Positions 44,246 through 54,783 are shown, counted from the stretch's first letter. The stretch is DNA of 64,000 bases from Streptococcus porcinus (GCF_901542335.1 NZ_LR594036.1:1364001-1428000), one strand, 5' to 3'. Notes: generated from the letters alone by a model not told the origin. Numbers and translations: made by a program.

Positions 44246-47200
44246 TTAATTTAAAAAGCTAAGTTTTTCTGAATCTTTCAATTTAACAGAGACTACTTTT
44301 GAAACTCCCGATTCTTGCATCGTAATCCCGTAAATACTATCTGCTGCTGCCATCGTTCCCTTGCGATGGGTAACCACAATAAACTGACTATCCTTGTCAA
44401 AACGATTCAAATAGTCACCAAAACGTTTAACGTTAGCCTCATCAAGTGCTGCTTCAACTTCATCAAGAATAACAAAAGGTATTATTTTTACACGGATGAT
44501 AGCAAAAAGCAGAGCTAGGGCTGAAAGGGCCTTTTCCCCACCAGACATCAAGTTAAGAGACTGGATTTTCTTCCCAGGTGGTTGCACGGAAATATCAATC
44601 CCAGCAGTAAGCAAATCTCCATCAGTAAGAATGAGATCTGCAGTACCTCCACCAAACATTTGCTTAAAGGTTGCTTGGAAACTATTTCTAATGGCCTCAA
44701 AGGTTACTTTAAAGCGAGCTTTTACTTCTGAATCCATTTGGTGGATAGTATCAAGAAGCATATTTTTAGCCTTGTTAAGATCTTCTTTTTGACCAAGTAA
44801 GAATGTTAGACGGTCTGAAACTTCTTCGTACTGCGCAATAGCATCGCTATTAACTGGGCCCAGGGCTTTAATTTGGCGACGAAGTTTAGAAAGCTTGTCT
44901 TTTGCTTGAGCCAAATCCTCTACCTGATGACTTTTAGCTTGAGCCTCTTCAAAGCTAAGTTGGAACTCTTCTGATAAGACTTTTGCATGAGTACGCAAGC
45001 GTCCTGAGACTTGTTCTTGTTCAGCTTCCAACCGACTCTGTTGCCGAATGTATACTTCACTTTGAGACTGTTCTTGCTGAAGTTTAACTTCTAATTCTTC
45101 CAGCTGTGCTTGATAATCCTCTGTTTCAAAGCGCAGACCTACCAATTTTTGTTCAACCTGGGCCTTGCGCTCTGCAATTTCCAATAAATCTTCTTCCAAA
45201 GAGGGTAGACGGTCAATGTCTTCTTCTGAAATATGGTTTGACAATAAGTCTTTTAGTTGGGCCACTTTTTCTTCTTTTGTCTGTCGTTCTTTTTCTAATC
45301 TATCGAGGTTACTCTCTTCAAAACGCTTTTCATTAGCCAAGTCTCTTTGGCTTAACCGAGCTTGGGCAAGTTCTTCTGTTAAGGTAGCTTTTTTCTGATT
45401 AATTGAATCTTTATTATTCTTAATATTCTCAATTTCCTGACTTAAGCTATATTTCCTTTGGTTAATCTCTTCAAGTTCTTGATCTAAGTGCCTTTTCTCA
45501 GTTTGGAAATCACGTTTGCTATTTTGAGACTGCATCTTAGTCATATTTGCTAAAATCTCTTGTGAATCAGCTAGACGTTCTTGCAATTGATTTGCCTTAA
45601 AGGATAATTCTTGCTCCTCTAGACGAGCTCTTTCTCCTGAATCTTTTAGTTCTAGGAGCTGACTTTCTACTGCTTGTAGGCTTGTTTGAATATGTGCGAC
45701 TGCCTTTTCTTGCTCAAGAAGGTGCTGGTTTAACTCCCTTAAACTGGCTTGAAGACTATCCATTTCTGGTTTTATAAAGGTGGTATTCGTTTGACGATTA
45801 GCGCCTCCTGCGAATGAGCCTCCTGGCCTCAACTCGGTTCCATCAAGTGTCACGATACGAACCTTGTATTGCAAAATCTTAGCCGCTTTGTTGGCATTGT
45901 CAATAGAATCAAAGATTAGAGTGGTATTCAATAAATTTTTAAAGATAACAGCTAAGTGAGCATCATAAGAGACTAATGATTCTGCACTACCAAGGAAACC
46001 TGGGCTAGATTGCACTTGTCTTTCCTGACTTTCAGACAAGTAACGAGGTTTTAGGGTAGTAAGTGGCAAAAAGGTTGCTCGTCCTTGTTTTGTCCGTTTC
46101 AAAAAAGCAATGGCTTCTTTAGCGGCAACTTCATTTTCAACAATAATATTTTGACTGCTTGCACCTAAAGCAATCTCTAAGGCTGTTTGGTATTTCCTGT
46201 CAAAACTTAAATGTTCACTGACAGCTCCTAAAATACCTGATAACTGATTACTGGCTTGTAAAACTGCACGAACCCCTGCATAAAATTGACTGTGATTCTT
46301 TTGAATGGCTTCTAAACTATTCAATCTAGCTTCTTTAGCTTTTTTCTGATCCAACAAGTCAAAAAGCTTTCCTTGTTCTTCTTGATAGCTTTTCTTTTGA
46401 TCTTGTAGTTGACTCGTCTTAGCTTGGTAGTCTCTCAATAGTTCTTGAAGCTTTTGGGAACATTCAGCGTAAGTTACTAATAACGCTTGGTGTTCTTTTT
46501 CTAATGCAACAACCTGTTTTTCTTGTTCAGAAAAAGCCTTAAGCTGGTCTTCTTGTTCCTGAGTATCCTTTTCAATTTCAGAAGTCAACAAAGTTAGTTG
46601 ATTGGATAAACTTGCTTCTCTTTGCATCAGAGCTAAATAATCTTCTCTTAGTTTTTCAATCAATTGGTCGGGATCGCCTGAAAAGCGTTGCAAGTTCTCT
46701 TGAAGTTCTTCCAAAGCCATTGTATTCTCATGGCTACTGATTGCCAACTGCTCTAAAAGCTCATACTTTTGCTTCTCAGCTTCTTTTAATATCCTTATCT
46801 CGGCTTCTAGCTCAGCGATTTGGTTGTTTGCTTCTGCTTTTTTTTCATTTTTCTGACTTGTTTCTAGTTTGATGAGGTCAATCTGTTTTTCAAGGTCAGC
46901 CAAAGCCCGGGTTAATTCTAATAGCTCTGCCTGCTTACTTTCAGTTTCGCGGTTCAGAGCTTGTCGTTTTTCTTTGAGTTTTTGGTTTTTTGCTTCCAGC
47001 AATTCCCGATGCTGATGATATTCTTTTAACTCTTCTTGAAGTTCTTCAAATGAGGTTTGAAGCTGGCCGAGTTGCTTTTTATCTTTTCTGACATCTTCCA
47101 CTAAGATTGACAGATGCAAGTCTTGACGTTCTCCTTCAAGTTGATTATACTCTCGTGCTACTGTCGCCTGCTTTTCTAAGGGACCTACTTGAGTTTCTAA

Positions 47201-47791
47201 TTCATAAATAATATCATCTAAACGATCCAAATTATCCTGAGTTTGAGTCAGTTTACTTTGTGTTTCTTTTTTTCGTGTTTTATATTTGAGTACTCCGGCT
47301 GCTTCTTCAAAGATTGTCCTTCTTTCTTCTGGTTTGCTGTTAAAAATTTCTTCAACACGCCCTTGAGAAATGATTGAGAAAGAATCTCGCCCTAATCCAG
47401 TATCCATAAATAAATCATGAATGTCTCGCAAACGAACTTTTTTACCATCAATGAGGTAATCACTGTCTCCATTTCGATAAATGTGTCGTTCTACACGAAT
47501 TTCTTTACCAGCAGCTTTAATAAACTCGTCTGAGTTGTCTAAAACAATGGCTACTTCTGCAAAATTAAGAGCATTACGGCTCTCAGTTCCCGCAAAAATA
47601 ATATCAGGCATCTTACCGCCCCGCAAGCTTTTTGCACTAGACTCACCCAAAGCCCAACGTAAACTTTCTGTGATATTTGATTTACCTGACCCATTAGGAC
47701 CAACAACCGCAGTAACACCTTTTTCAAATTCGATTTTGGTTTTATCCGCAAACGATTTGAAGCCCTGCATTTCAATCTTTTTTAAAAACAT
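44246..47791 (-). CDS. smc: Chromosome segregation protein SMC
   Basis: An 1181-residue ATPase of the bacterial condensin. The N-terminal head has GPNGSGKSN at about 32-40. Long coiled coils flank a hinge near 500-680 (GAVSEHLSFDRKYQTALEIALG and GGSFAGGANRQ). The C-terminal head carries LNLMSGGEKALSALALLFAI and ILDEVEAALDEAN. With ScpA and ScpB it organises the nucleoid. It begins directly at the rnc stop, one base apart. Confidence 0.97.
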   Translation of the reverse strand: MFLKKIEMQGFKSFADKTKIEFEKGVTAVVGPNGSGKSNITESLRWALGESSAKSLRGGKMPDIIFAGTESRNALNFAEVAIVLDNSDEFIKAAGKEIRVERHIYRNGDSDYLIDGKKVRLRDIHDLFMDTGLGRDSFSIISQGRVEEIFNSKPEERRTIFEEAAGVLKYKTRKKETQSKLTQTQDNLDRLDDIIYELETQVGPLEKQATVAREYNQLEGERQDLHLSILVEDVRKDKKQLGQLQTSFEELQEELKEYHQHRELLEAKNQKLKEKRQALNRETESKQAELLELTRALADLEKQIDLIKLETSQKNEKKAEANNQIAELEAEIRILKEAEKQKYELLEQLAISSHENTMALEELQENLQRFSGDPDQLIEKLREDYLALMQREASLSNQLTLLTSEIEKDTQEQEDQLKAFSEQEKQVVALEKEHQALLVTYAECSQKLQELLRDYQAKTSQLQDQKKSYQEEQGKLFDLLDQKKAKEARLNSLEAIQKNHSQFYAGVRAVLQASNQLSGILGAVSEHLSFDRKYQTALEIALGASSQNIIVENEVAAKEAIAFLKRTKQGRATFLPLTTLKPRYLSESQERQVQSSPGFLGSAESLVSYDAHLAVIFKNLLNTTLIFDSIDNANKAAKILQYKVRIVTLDGTELRPGGSFAGGANRQTNTTFIKPEMDSLQASLRELNQHLLEQEKAVAHIQTSLQAVESQLLELKDSGERARLEEQELSFKANQLQERLADSQEILANMTKMQSQNSKRDFQTEKRHLDQELEEINQRKYSLSQEIENIKNNKDSINQKKATLTEELAQARLSQRDLANEKRFEESNLDRLEKERQTKEEKVAQLKDLLSNHISEEDIDRLPSLEEDLLEIAERKAQVEQKLVGLRFETEDYQAQLEELEVKLQQEQSQSEVYIRQQSRLEAEQEQVSGRLRTHAKVLSEEFQLSFEEAQAKSHQVEDLAQAKDKLSKLRRQIKALGPVNSDAIAQYEEVSDRLTFLLGQKEDLNKAKNMLLDTIHQMDSEVKARFKVTFEAIRNSFQATFKQMFGGGTADLILTDGDLLTAGIDISVQPPGKKIQSLNLMSGGEKALSALALLFAIIRVKIIPFVILDEVEAALDEANVKRFGDYLNRFDKDSQFIVVTHRKGTMAAADSIYGITMQESGVSKVVSVKLKDSEKLSFLN

Positions 47792-48484
47792 TTATTCCTC
47801 ACTTAAGTGTTCAAGGGCTTTTTTTGCAGCATTTTGTTCAGCAATCTTTTTTGATTTACCAATTCCTCTGCTGATAACTTCTTGATTAACCAAGATAGCA
47901 ACCTCGAATTGTTTAGCATGTGCTGGGCCACTTTCTTTAACGACTTGGTAGTCAATTTGGACATCACCTTTTGCCTGCAAAACTTCTTGAAGGCCTGTTT
48001 TGTAGTCTTTGACTTTCTCAAAATTACCTTTTTCAACCTGCGAAATCATGACTTGATTAAGAAAAAGTCGGACTTCTTCAATTCCCTTATCTAATAGCAG
48101 TGCACCTAAAAAAGCTTCAAATAGGTCTCCTAGGATAGTATCACGATTGCGACCTCCTGATTTCTCCTCACCTTTTCCCAACTTAATATAGGTATCAAAA
48201 GAACAAAAGCGAGAAAAACCTGCTAAACTTTCTTCACGAACAATCATTGACCGTAACTTTGAAAGATCACCTTCAGGCTTATGTGGGTACTTTTTAAATA
48301 AATATTCTGAAATAATCAGTTGCAGAACGGCGTCTCCTAAAAATTCCAAACGTTCATTATGTGAAATGTTTAGGAGACGATGCTCATTTGCATAGGAAGT
48401 ATGGGTAAAAGCTGTTTCAAGTAAGTCCTGATCATTAAATACAATATTAAAAGTCTCCTTGAGTAAGGCTTTAAGTTTTTTCAT
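47792..48484 (-). CDS. rnc: Ribonuclease III
   Basis: A 230-residue double-strand RNA endonuclease that processes rRNA precursors and regulatory duplexes. The catalytic signature [14 protein letters not shown] lies near residues 43-56, a second acidic site is in [10 protein letters not shown], and the C-terminal dsRNA-binding domain ends [13 protein letters not shown]. It leads the rnc-smc unit, with its own extended -10 and a GGAGAAA ribosome site. Length is normal. Confidence 0.96.
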   Translation of the reverse strand: MKKLKALLKETFNIVFNDQDLLETAFTHTSYANEHRLLNISHNERLEFLGDAVLQLIISEYLFKKYPHKPEGDLSKLRSMIVREESLAGFSRFCSFDTYIKLGKGEEKSGGRNRDTILGDLFEAFLGALLLDKGIEEVRLFLNQVMISQVEKGNFEKVKDYKTGLQEVLQAKGDVQIDYQVVKESGPAHAKQFEVAILVNQEVISRGIGKSKKIAEQNAAKKALEHLSEE

Positions 48485-48522
48485 GATTTCTCCTTTTCAG
48501 TTAACTGCACATAGACATTCCT

Positions 48523-48531
48523 ATTATAACA
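48523..48531 (-). promoter_or_regulatory. Extended -10 of rnc-smc
   Basis: TGTTATAAT on the minus strand, overlapping by one base the terminator hairpin region that ends the vicX transcript. Confidence 0.5.
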
Positions 48532-48568
48532 AAAAAAGCTGTGGGGTGCTTGTCCCACTAGCTTTTTT
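48532..48568. terminator. Terminator between vicX and rnc
   Basis: AAAAAAGCT-GTGGG pairs with CCCAC-AGCTTTTTT, giving a GC-rich core with A/T flanks 20 bases after the vicX stop. Confidence 0.85.
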
Positions 48569-48587
48569 CCTCCTCAACTCATTGTGA

Positions 48588-49400
48588 CTATATATCTGTT
48601 AAGGAACAAGCACTATCTGGCGATGTATCATATACTTTAAAGTCAGTTCCTACTGCTAAATCCACCATCGCTAATTGATTTTCCATTGTCATATGAGCTA
48701 ATTCTTTTATATTATTTTCCTTACTCAAGTGCCCAAGGAAAATTTTCTTAGTCTTATAACCTATACTGCGAATCATTGCACCAGCACCATCTTCATTTGA
48801 CAAGTGGCCCTTATCAGATAAAATCCGCTGTTTTAAACTCCATGGATAAGATCCGGATCTTAAAATCTCAATATCATGATTTGATTCAATCAAATAAGCA
48901 TCTGCATTATCAATAATACCAGACATACGATCACTCACATACCCAGTATCTGTTAACATAACGAATGATTTATTATCTTTCATAAACCGGTAAAATTGAG
49001 GATCTGCCGCATCATGACTGACACCAAAACTTTCAATATCAAGGTCTCCAAACGTCATGACCTTATCACGGTCAAAAATATATTTTTGGTTAGTATCAAT
49101 TTTTCCAATCATATTTCTATCATCAATAATCTGCCACGTTTTTTGGTTAGCATAAATATCAAGATGATACTTACGAGCAAGAACACCGACTCCTTTTATA
49201 TGATCAGAATGTTCATGTGTAATTAATATAGCATCTAAATCTTCTGGCTTCCGATCTATTTCTGCTAAGAGACTGATAATTTTTTTACCAGTCAATCCCG
49301 CATCAACAAGTATGCGTTTTTTAGGGGTTTCTAAATAGAAACTATTACCAGTAGACCCCGATGCTAAAATACTATATTTAAATCCTTCTTGCTCTAGCAT
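48588..49400 (-). CDS. vicX: MBL-fold hydrolase VicX (YycJ/WalJ)
   Basis: A 270-residue metallo-beta-lactamase-fold protein with the metal motif ITHEHSDHIKG near residue 60, LTDTGYVS near 146 and HLSKENN near 225. It is the accessory gene of the streptococcal vicRKX operon and affects cell-wall and competence phenotypes; its substrate is debated, with a nuclease role proposed for relatives. It follows vicK with no gap and ends in a terminator before rnc. Confidence 0.92.
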   Translation of the reverse strand: MLEQEGFKYSILASGSTGNSFYLETPKKRILVDAGLTGKKIISLLAEIDRKPEDLDAILITHEHSDHIKGVGVLARKYHLDIYANQKTWQIIDDRNMIGKIDTNQKYIFDRDKVMTFGDLDIESFGVSHDAADPQFYRFMKDNKSFVMLTDTGYVSDRMSGIIDNADAYLIESNHDIEILRSGSYPWSLKQRILSDKGHLSNEDGAGAMIRSIGYKTKKIFLGHLSKENNIKELAHMTMENQLAMVDLAVGTDFKVYDTSPDSACSLTDI

Positions 49401-50759
49401 TTAATCAATATCGTCCTCCCATTCATCAACATCATCCGACATCACATCTTTGTCATAAGGAAGAACAATTGTAAAGGTCGAACCTTTACCGTAATCACTT
49501 TTAGCCCAAATAAAGCCCTTATGTTGTTTGACAATCTCTTTTGCAATAGCTAATCCTAGCCCTGTTCCACCCTGTGCCCGGCTACGTGCTTTATCAACAC
49601 GATAGAAACGGTCGAAAATTAAAGGGAGATCTTTTTTGGGAATTCCTAAACCTTGGTCAGAAATGGAAATAATTAGCTGGCTATCAGTAGTTTTCATTTT
49701 AACTCGAATTTTACCACCATCAGGAGAATATTTAATCGCATTATTTAAAATATTTTCAATGACCTGGGTCATCTTATCATTATCAATTTCTAACCAAATT
49801 GACTTTATAGGATAATCACGGATTATCTCATATGTTTTACCAGCAACCGTATTTTGATTGCGAACCAAATCGAAGCGATTTAAGATCGAGGTCATAAAAG
49901 CTGTAAAATTAGTCATTTCAACAGCTAGCGCTGTCACTTGATTATCTATTCGTGATAGATTCAAAAGATCAGAAATCATCCGCATCATTCGATTAGTTTC
50001 ATCAAGTGAAACTTTAATAAAACTTGGAGCAATATCCTCTTTTAAAGCTCCTTCATCAAGTGCTTCTAGATAAGATTTAACCGAAGTCAAAGGAGTTCTT
50101 AACTCATGACTAACATTGGAAACAAACAGACGACGCTCTCTTTCTTCTTTTTCTTGTTCAGTGGTGTCGTGCAATACGACAACCAAACCTGAAATAAAGC
50201 CACTTTCACGTCTATTCAATGCGAAGCGCAAGCGCAATGTGATAAATTCACCTGTCTCATCACGCCGATTTATGGTAACAATTGGTGTTTGAGACACTAA
50301 TTCTCTATAAGTATAAGGGGATTCACTCCCCAAAAGATCAGTTATATTCTTTGTGAGGGCCTCCTCACGACTGATATTCATCTGTTTTTGTGCTGTTTCA
50401 TTAATCATCATAATCTGACCAGTTCGGTCAGTCGCTAAAACACCATCACTCATATATGCCAAAATGCTAGCCAGACGATTCTTCTCCTGGGCTAAATTTT
50501 CATGGGTGAGGCGAAAAACATCTGATAGGTCGTTAAGTTGTTCTGATAGGTCAATGAGTTCAATGTCTGCTTTGCTATTAATATCATCAGTATAACGACC
50601 ATTAATCAAATCACGAATTTTGTGACTCATTTGTCTGATAATTTTAGCATTACGATAATCGCGAACAGCTAAATAAATAAAATAGATAGCAACAAAAACC
50701 AATAAGAAGAGTATTGCTAATTCAAATAAAGATAAATTTCCAACGATGTCTCTAGTCAT
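49401..50759 (-). CDS. vicK: Sensor histidine kinase VicK (WalK)
   Basis: A 452-residue kinase of the streptococcal type with a single membrane helix (about residues 11-31), no large outer sensor, then HAMP and PAS domains. The H-box is [17 protein letters not shown] with His218, and the ATPase contains [14 protein letters not shown] and [12 protein letters not shown]. It controls cell-wall turnover through VicR. It overlaps vicR by eight bases and is coupled to vicX. The short N-terminus is normal for streptococci. Confidence 0.95.
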   Translation of the reverse strand: MTRDIVGNLSLFELAILFLLVFVAIYFIYLAVRDYRNAKIIRQMSHKIRDLINGRYTDDINSKADIELIDLSEQLNDLSDVFRLTHENLAQEKNRLASILAYMSDGVLATDRTGQIMMINETAQKQMNISREEALTKNITDLLGSESPYTYRELVSQTPIVTINRRDETGEFITLRLRFALNRRESGFISGLVVVLHDTTEQEKEERERRLFVSNVSHELRTPLTSVKSYLEALDEGALKEDIAPSFIKVSLDETNRMMRMISDLLNLSRIDNQVTALAVEMTNFTAFMTSILNRFDLVRNQNTVAGKTYEIIRDYPIKSIWLEIDNDKMTQVIENILNNAIKYSPDGGKIRVKMKTTDSQLIISISDQGLGIPKKDLPLIFDRFYRVDKARSRAQGGTGLGLAIAKEIVKQHKGFIWAKSDYGKGSTFTIVLPYDKDVMSDDVDEWEDDID

Positions 50760-51462
50760 GCTGTTTCATATAATAACCAACGCCACGTCTTGTCAAAATA
50801 TATTCAGGACGGCTTGGTGTGTCTTCAATTTTTTCTCTCAAACGTCGTACGGTAACATCAACAGTTCTCACATCACCAAAATAATCATAGCCCCAGACGG
50901 TTTCTAATAAATGTTCACGGGTCATAACTTGCCCGATATGATTAGCTAAATGATGTAATAATTCAAATTCGCGATGTGTCAGTTCAACTTCCTTGCCATA
51001 TTTTTTAGCCAAGAAAGCATCTGGTAGAATCTGGAGATTACCGATAGTTAATTCTTGATTGCCTGAAGAAGCATTTTCTTCAGCAACAGCTGTTTCAATT
51101 GTCTCAGTACGTCGTAAATGAGCCTTTACACGCGCTAGGAGCTCACGATTTGAAAAAGGTTTTGTCACATAATCATCCGCACCGATTTCTAAGCCAATAA
51201 CCTTATCAAATTCACTATCTTTTGCAGAAAGCATAATAATAGGGATATGACTGGTTTTTCGGATTTCTTTTGCAACTTCAAGACCATCCATCTCTGGTAA
51301 CATTAAATCCAAAATAACCAAATCAGGTTTATCTTCTTCGAAGATTGTAATGGCTTCTCGACCATCAAAAGCCGTCATAATATCATAACCTTCTTTGGTC
51401 AAATTAAACTTTATAATATCTGAAATAGGTTTTTCATCGTCTACAATGAGGATTTTTTTCAT
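50752..51462 (-). CDS. vicR: Response regulator VicR (WalR)
   Basis: A 236-residue OmpR-family regulator, the only essential response regulator in many streptococci, directing peptidoglycan hydrolase genes. The phospho-acceptor Asp52 lies in [13 protein letters not shown], the conserved Lys in [13 protein letters not shown], and the winged helix ends [18 protein letters not shown] lies before the ATG, with a promoter about 90 bp upstream. It is first in vicRKX and divergent from glnQ. Confidence 0.96.
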   Translation of the reverse strand: MKKILIVDDEKPISDIIKFNLTKEGYDIMTAFDGREAITIFEEDKPDLVILDLMLPEMDGLEVAKEIRKTSHIPIIMLSAKDSEFDKVIGLEIGADDYVTKPFSNRELLARVKAHLRRTETIETAVAEENASSGNQELTIGNLQILPDAFLAKKYGKEVELTHREFELLHHLANHIGQVMTREHLLETVWGYDYFGDVRTVDVTVRRLREKIEDTPSRPEYILTRRGVGYYMKQHD

Positions 51463-51554
51463 TAATTTATATTCTCCTATTTATTTTTTAGTAATAAGGC
51501 TAAGACCTCAAAAAATAATTGTGTATATACTCTTCCTATACTAATGTCTCTATG

Positions 51555-51584
51555 ATTATATCAAATTTTATCGGCAAAAGACAA
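51555..51584 (-). promoter_or_regulatory. Candidate vicRKX promoter
   Basis: On the minus strand TTGTCT (51584-51579) and TATAAT (51560-51555) are 18 bp apart, leaving a leader of about 85 bases. Confidence 0.5.
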
Positions 51585-51639
51585 TGCAAGCTATTATTTA
51601 GGTGATTTTCTTCACGATACTCTAAATATTCTGAAAATA

Positions 51640-51668
51640 TTGACAAAGGGATTTTCCTATGATAAAAT
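51640..51668 (+). promoter_or_regulatory. glnQHMP promoter
   Basis: A perfect TTGACA at 51640-51645 and TAAAAT at 51663-51668 with a 17-bp spacer, 54 bases before the glnQ ATG. Confidence 0.8.
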
Positions 51669-51722
51669 AATTCCACTATTCATATGTTAGATTTTCTAAC
51701 ATTTATTATAAAGGAGAATCTT

Positions 51723-52502
51723 ATGGCACTCATTGAATTTAAAAACGTTAATAAGCATTATGGGGATTTCCACGCCTTAAAAAACATTAATTTAACTATC
51801 GACAAAGGACAAGTTGTCGTTTTATTAGGCCCATCTGGTTCTGGAAAGTCTACCCTTATTCGTACCATTAATGGTTTAGAAAAGATTGAAAATGGTAGCT
51901 TGATTGTTAATGAGCACCAAATTGTTAATAGTTCCGCCAAAGATTTAGTAACCCTACGTAAAGAAGTTGGAATGGTATTTCAACACTTTAATCTTTATCC
52001 TCATAAAACTGTGTTAGAAAATGTTACTTTAGCTCCTATCAAAGTTCTAGGACAGTCTAAAGCTGAAGCTGAAAAAATAGCTGAAAAATACCTAACCTTT
52101 GTTAATATGTGGGATCGTAAAGATTCTTATCCCTCCATGTTGTCAGGTGGTCAAAAGCAAAGAATTGCTATTGCGCGCGGGCTAGCTATGCAACCTGAAT
52201 TATTACTATTTGATGAACCTACTTCTGCTCTTGATCCTGAAACTATTGGTGATGTTTTAGCAGTCATGCAAAACCTTGCTGCCGATGGCACTAATATGAT
52301 TGTTGTTACTCACGAAATGGGGTTTGCAAGGGAAGTTGCCGACAGGATTATCTTTATGGCGGACGGTGAAGTGTTAGAGGATACAACAGATGTTGCAGGT
52401 TTCTTTGATAATCCTAAAGAACCTCGTGCTAAACAATTTCTAAGTAAAATCATTAACCACACCAGTGAAAAAGTCCAAGCTAAGAAAAAATATCGCCCAT
52501 AA
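51723..52502 (+). CDS. glnQ: Amino acid ABC transporter ATPase GlnQ
   Basis: A 259-residue polar amino acid ATPase: Walker A GPSGSGKST near 36, Q-loop VFQHFNLYPHKT, signature LSGGQKQR and Walker [14 protein letters not shown]. It sits beside vicR exactly as glnQHMP does in Streptococcus mutans, where the system takes up glutamate. I chose the ATG at 51723 (MALIEFKNV) with AAGGAG upstream; an in-frame start 13 codons earlier lies in the leader. It is first in the four-gene operon. Confidence 0.9.
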   Translation: MALIEFKNVNKHYGDFHALKNINLTIDKGQVVVLLGPSGSGKSTLIRTINGLEKIENGSLIVNEHQIVNSSAKDLVTLRKEVGMVFQHFNLYPHKTVLENVTLAPIKVLGQSKAEAEKIAEKYLTFVNMWDRKDSYPSMLSGGQKQRIAIARGLAMQPELLLFDEPTSALDPETIGDVLAVMQNLAADGTNMIVVTHEMGFAREVADRIIFMADGEVLEDTTDVAGFFDNPKEPRAKQFLSKIINHTSEKVQAKKKYRP

Positions 52503-52514
52503 GGAGGAACCTAG

Positions 52515-53333
52515 ATGACATATATAAAAAAATGGATTCTTTTAAGCCTTTTGGCTTTTTTCTGTCTTTCTCAGTTAACCTTACCAAGTGTCAAAGCTGC
52601 TGAGAACAAGTGGGAAAATAACTCTGCTATTAAAAAAATAAAAAAATCAGGTGTTTTGAGAATAGGAGTCAAGCAAGACGTGCCAAATTTTGGTTACTAT
52701 AGTCCTAACAGTGGTCAATATGAAGGTATGGAAGTTGATATCGCTAGAAAAATCGCTAAATCATTAAAGGTTAAGCCTGTCTTTACTGCTGTAACCGCTC
52801 AGACTCGTGAAGCCCTCTTAGACAATGGTCAATTGGATATTATCATCGCTACCTATACCATTACTCCTGAACGACAAGCTAACTACTCCTTCTCTAAACC
52901 TTATTACCGCGATGAGATTGGCTTTCTCGTTAATACTTCTCAAAAAATAGCATCAATCAAAGATTTAAACCACGCAACTATCGGTGTTGCACAAGGATCA
53001 ACTACTAAAGCCGCAATTGAGAAATATGCTAGAAATAAAAAACTTACATTTAAATTTGTTCAGTTAGGATCTTACCCCGAATTAGCCATTTCTCTTTACG
53101 CTAAACGGATTAAAGCATTTTCTGTTGATAAATCCATTCTAACGGGCTATGTCAGCAAACAGTCACAAATTTTATCAGATGGTTTTAACCAACAATCTTA
53201 CGGAATCGCTAGCTCAAAAGCTAATCAAAACTTAACCAAGTATATCAATGAATTAATTACTAAATGGTCAAATGACGGTAGTTTGAAAAAAATCTACCGT
53301 AAATACCATTTGAAACCTGCTAAAGCTGAATAA
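52515..53333 (+). CDS. glnH: Amino acid ABC transporter substrate-binding protein GlnH
   Basis: A 272-residue binding protein of the polar amino acid family. The N-terminal signal is followed by KKSGVLRIGVKQDVPNFGY and MEVDIARKIAKSL, then LDIIIATYTITPERQ. Its signal peptide ends near VKA-AEN and has no lipobox cysteine (the only Cys lies mid-helix in AFFC), so it may be released or held by other means rather than lipid-anchored. It is located between glnQ and glnM; substrate inferred as glutamate or glutamine. Confidence 0.85.
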   Translation: MTYIKKWILLSLLAFFCLSQLTLPSVKAAENKWENNSAIKKIKKSGVLRIGVKQDVPNFGYYSPNSGQYEGMEVDIARKIAKSLKVKPVFTAVTAQTREALLDNGQLDIIIATYTITPERQANYSFSKPYYRDEIGFLVNTSQKIASIKDLNHATIGVAQGSTTKAAIEKYARNKKLTFKFVQLGSYPELAISLYAKRIKAFSVDKSILTGYVSKQSQILSDGFNQQSYGIASSKANQNLTKYINELITKWSNDGSLKKIYRKYHLKPAKAE

Positions 53334-53350
53334 GATGAAAGGAGCTAATC

Positions 53351-54055
53351 ATGACCTATTTACTAACAGTTGAAAGTCCATTTGCTCTTTCAAAATGGCA
53401 AGCTTTTTTCGCAAATTTCCCTCTCTTTGCAAAAGCTTTTTTATACACTCTTGGCATGTCGATTGGGGCTTTAATTCTAGCCTTAGTTCTAGGGATTATT
53501 TTTGGAGCCTTATCAACTTCCAAGAAAAAAGGCTATCGAACTTGTGCTCGAGTCTATGTTGAACTCTACCAAAACACTCCACTTCTAGTACAACTCGTTT
53601 TTGTCTATTACGGGTTAGCAATCATAAGTAATGGTCATATTATGATTTCAAGCTTCTTTACAGCAGTTCTTTGCGTTGGAGTTTACCATGGTGCTTACAT
53701 TGCTGAAGTTATTCGTTCTGGTATTGAAGCTGTTCCTAAAGGGCAAATTGAAGCTTCTCTTTCACAAGGATTTACCTATGAACAAACGATGAGCTTAATT
53801 GTGCTCCCACAGGCGGTGCGGACAATTCTACCACCAATGACTAACCAAGTCGTTAACCTTATCAAAAATACGTCCATTGTGGCCATAATTTCAGGTGCAG
53901 ATATCATGTTTACTGCTAAAGCATGGGCCTATGAAAGTACTAATTATGTTCCAGCTTTCGCCGGAGCAGCTATCTTATACTTCATTGTGTGCTTCCCACT
54001 TGCCAACTGGGCACGTCGAAAAGAAGAAGCAAACAAAAAAACCTATTCAGTCTAA
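53351..54055 (+). CDS. glnM: Amino acid ABC transporter permease GlnM
   Basis: A 234-residue His/Glu/Gln/Arg-type permease with five hydrophobic segments. The loop ASLSQGFTYEQTMSLIVLPQAVR docks on GlnQ, and VELYQNTPLLVQLVFVYYG is the family's N-terminal signature. It forms a heterodimeric channel with GlnP. AAGGAG lies before the ATG, 17 bases after glnH. Confidence 0.9.
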   Translation: MTYLLTVESPFALSKWQAFFANFPLFAKAFLYTLGMSIGALILALVLGIIFGALSTSKKKGYRTCARVYVELYQNTPLLVQLVFVYYGLAIISNGHIMISSFFTAVLCVGVYHGAYIAEVIRSGIEAVPKGQIEASLSQGFTYEQTMSLIVLPQAVRTILPPMTNQVVNLIKNTSIVAIISGADIMFTAKAWAYESTNYVPAFAGAAILYFIVCFPLANWARRKEEANKKTYSV

Positions 54056-54070
54056 AAAGGAGGAAAGTTC

Positions 54071-54718
54071 ATGTCACAATTATTTACAGCCGCAAACCTT
54101 TCCTTTATTTTTCAAGGCCTAGGTCTCACTTTGTATATTTCATTTATTTCCATTGTTTTATCCACCCTTTTTGGTACCATATTAGCCATTATGCGTAACG
54201 GAAAAAACAAGTTTGTCAAATTACTAGCCAGTATTTATATCGAATTTGTCCGAAATGTCCCTAACCTCTTGTGGATATTTATCATCTTCTTAGTCTTTCA
54301 GATGAAGTCAACACCAGCTGGTATCACTGCTTTTACTGTATTTACCTCAGCGGCGCTAGCAGAAATCATTCGTGGAGGTTTGAATGGTGTAGATAACGGT
54401 CAGACAGAGGCTGGTCTAGCCCAAGGCTTAAGTCCTAGTCAAGTCTTTCTACTAATTGTTTTCCCCCAAGCTTACCGAAAAATGTTACCTGCCATCATTT
54501 CTCAGTTTGTAACAGTTATTAAGGATACCTCCTTACTTTATTCTGTTATTGCTATTCAAGAGCTTTTTGGTAAGAGTCAAATATTAATGGGAAACTATTT
54601 TCAAGCTGACCAAGTTTTTGCCCTTTACGCTTTAATCACCCTTATTTATTTTGTTATTAACTTTACCATTTCAAGTCTATCAAGACGTTTAGCAAAAAAA
54701 TGGGCAAAGGCTAATTAA
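54071..54718 (+). CDS. glnP: Amino acid ABC transporter permease GlnP
   Basis: A 215-residue partner of GlnM with FVRNVPNLLWIFIIFLVF and the coupling loop AGLAQGLSPSQVFLLIVFPQAYR. It has five hydrophobic segments. It is last in the operon; AAGGAGG precedes its ATG and a terminator follows. Substrate as for the operon, inferred from S. mutans glnQHMP. Confidence 0.9.
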   Translation: MSQLFTAANLSFIFQGLGLTLYISFISIVLSTLFGTILAIMRNGKNKFVKLLASIYIEFVRNVPNLLWIFIIFLVFQMKSTPAGITAFTVFTSAALAEIIRGGLNGVDNGQTEAGLAQGLSPSQVFLLIVFPQAYRKMLPAIISQFVTVIKDTSLLYSVIAIQELFGKSQILMGNYFQADQVFALYALITLIYFVINFTISSLSRRLAKKWAKAN

Positions 54719-54752
54719 GGCTGTATTGACACATTCAGTAGAAGGTTATATC

Positions 54753-54783
54753 AAAAGAGAAACTGAAAATCAGTTTCTCTTTT
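54753..54783. terminator. Bidirectional terminator between glnP and the DUF3114 gene
   Basis: AAAAGAGAAACTGA pairs perfectly with TCAGTTTCTCTTTT around AAA. It overlaps the end of the convergent DUF3114 gene. Confidence 0.85.

Noticed and set aside
47481..47885. 134-codon plus-strand frame opposite smc and rnc
   Set aside because: Antisense to two conserved genes, with composition that mirrors their codons; no ribosome site or family.
48588..51462. vicRKX as an unusual system because VicK has only one membrane helix
   Set aside because: A single helix without a large outer sensor is normal for streptococcal VicK.
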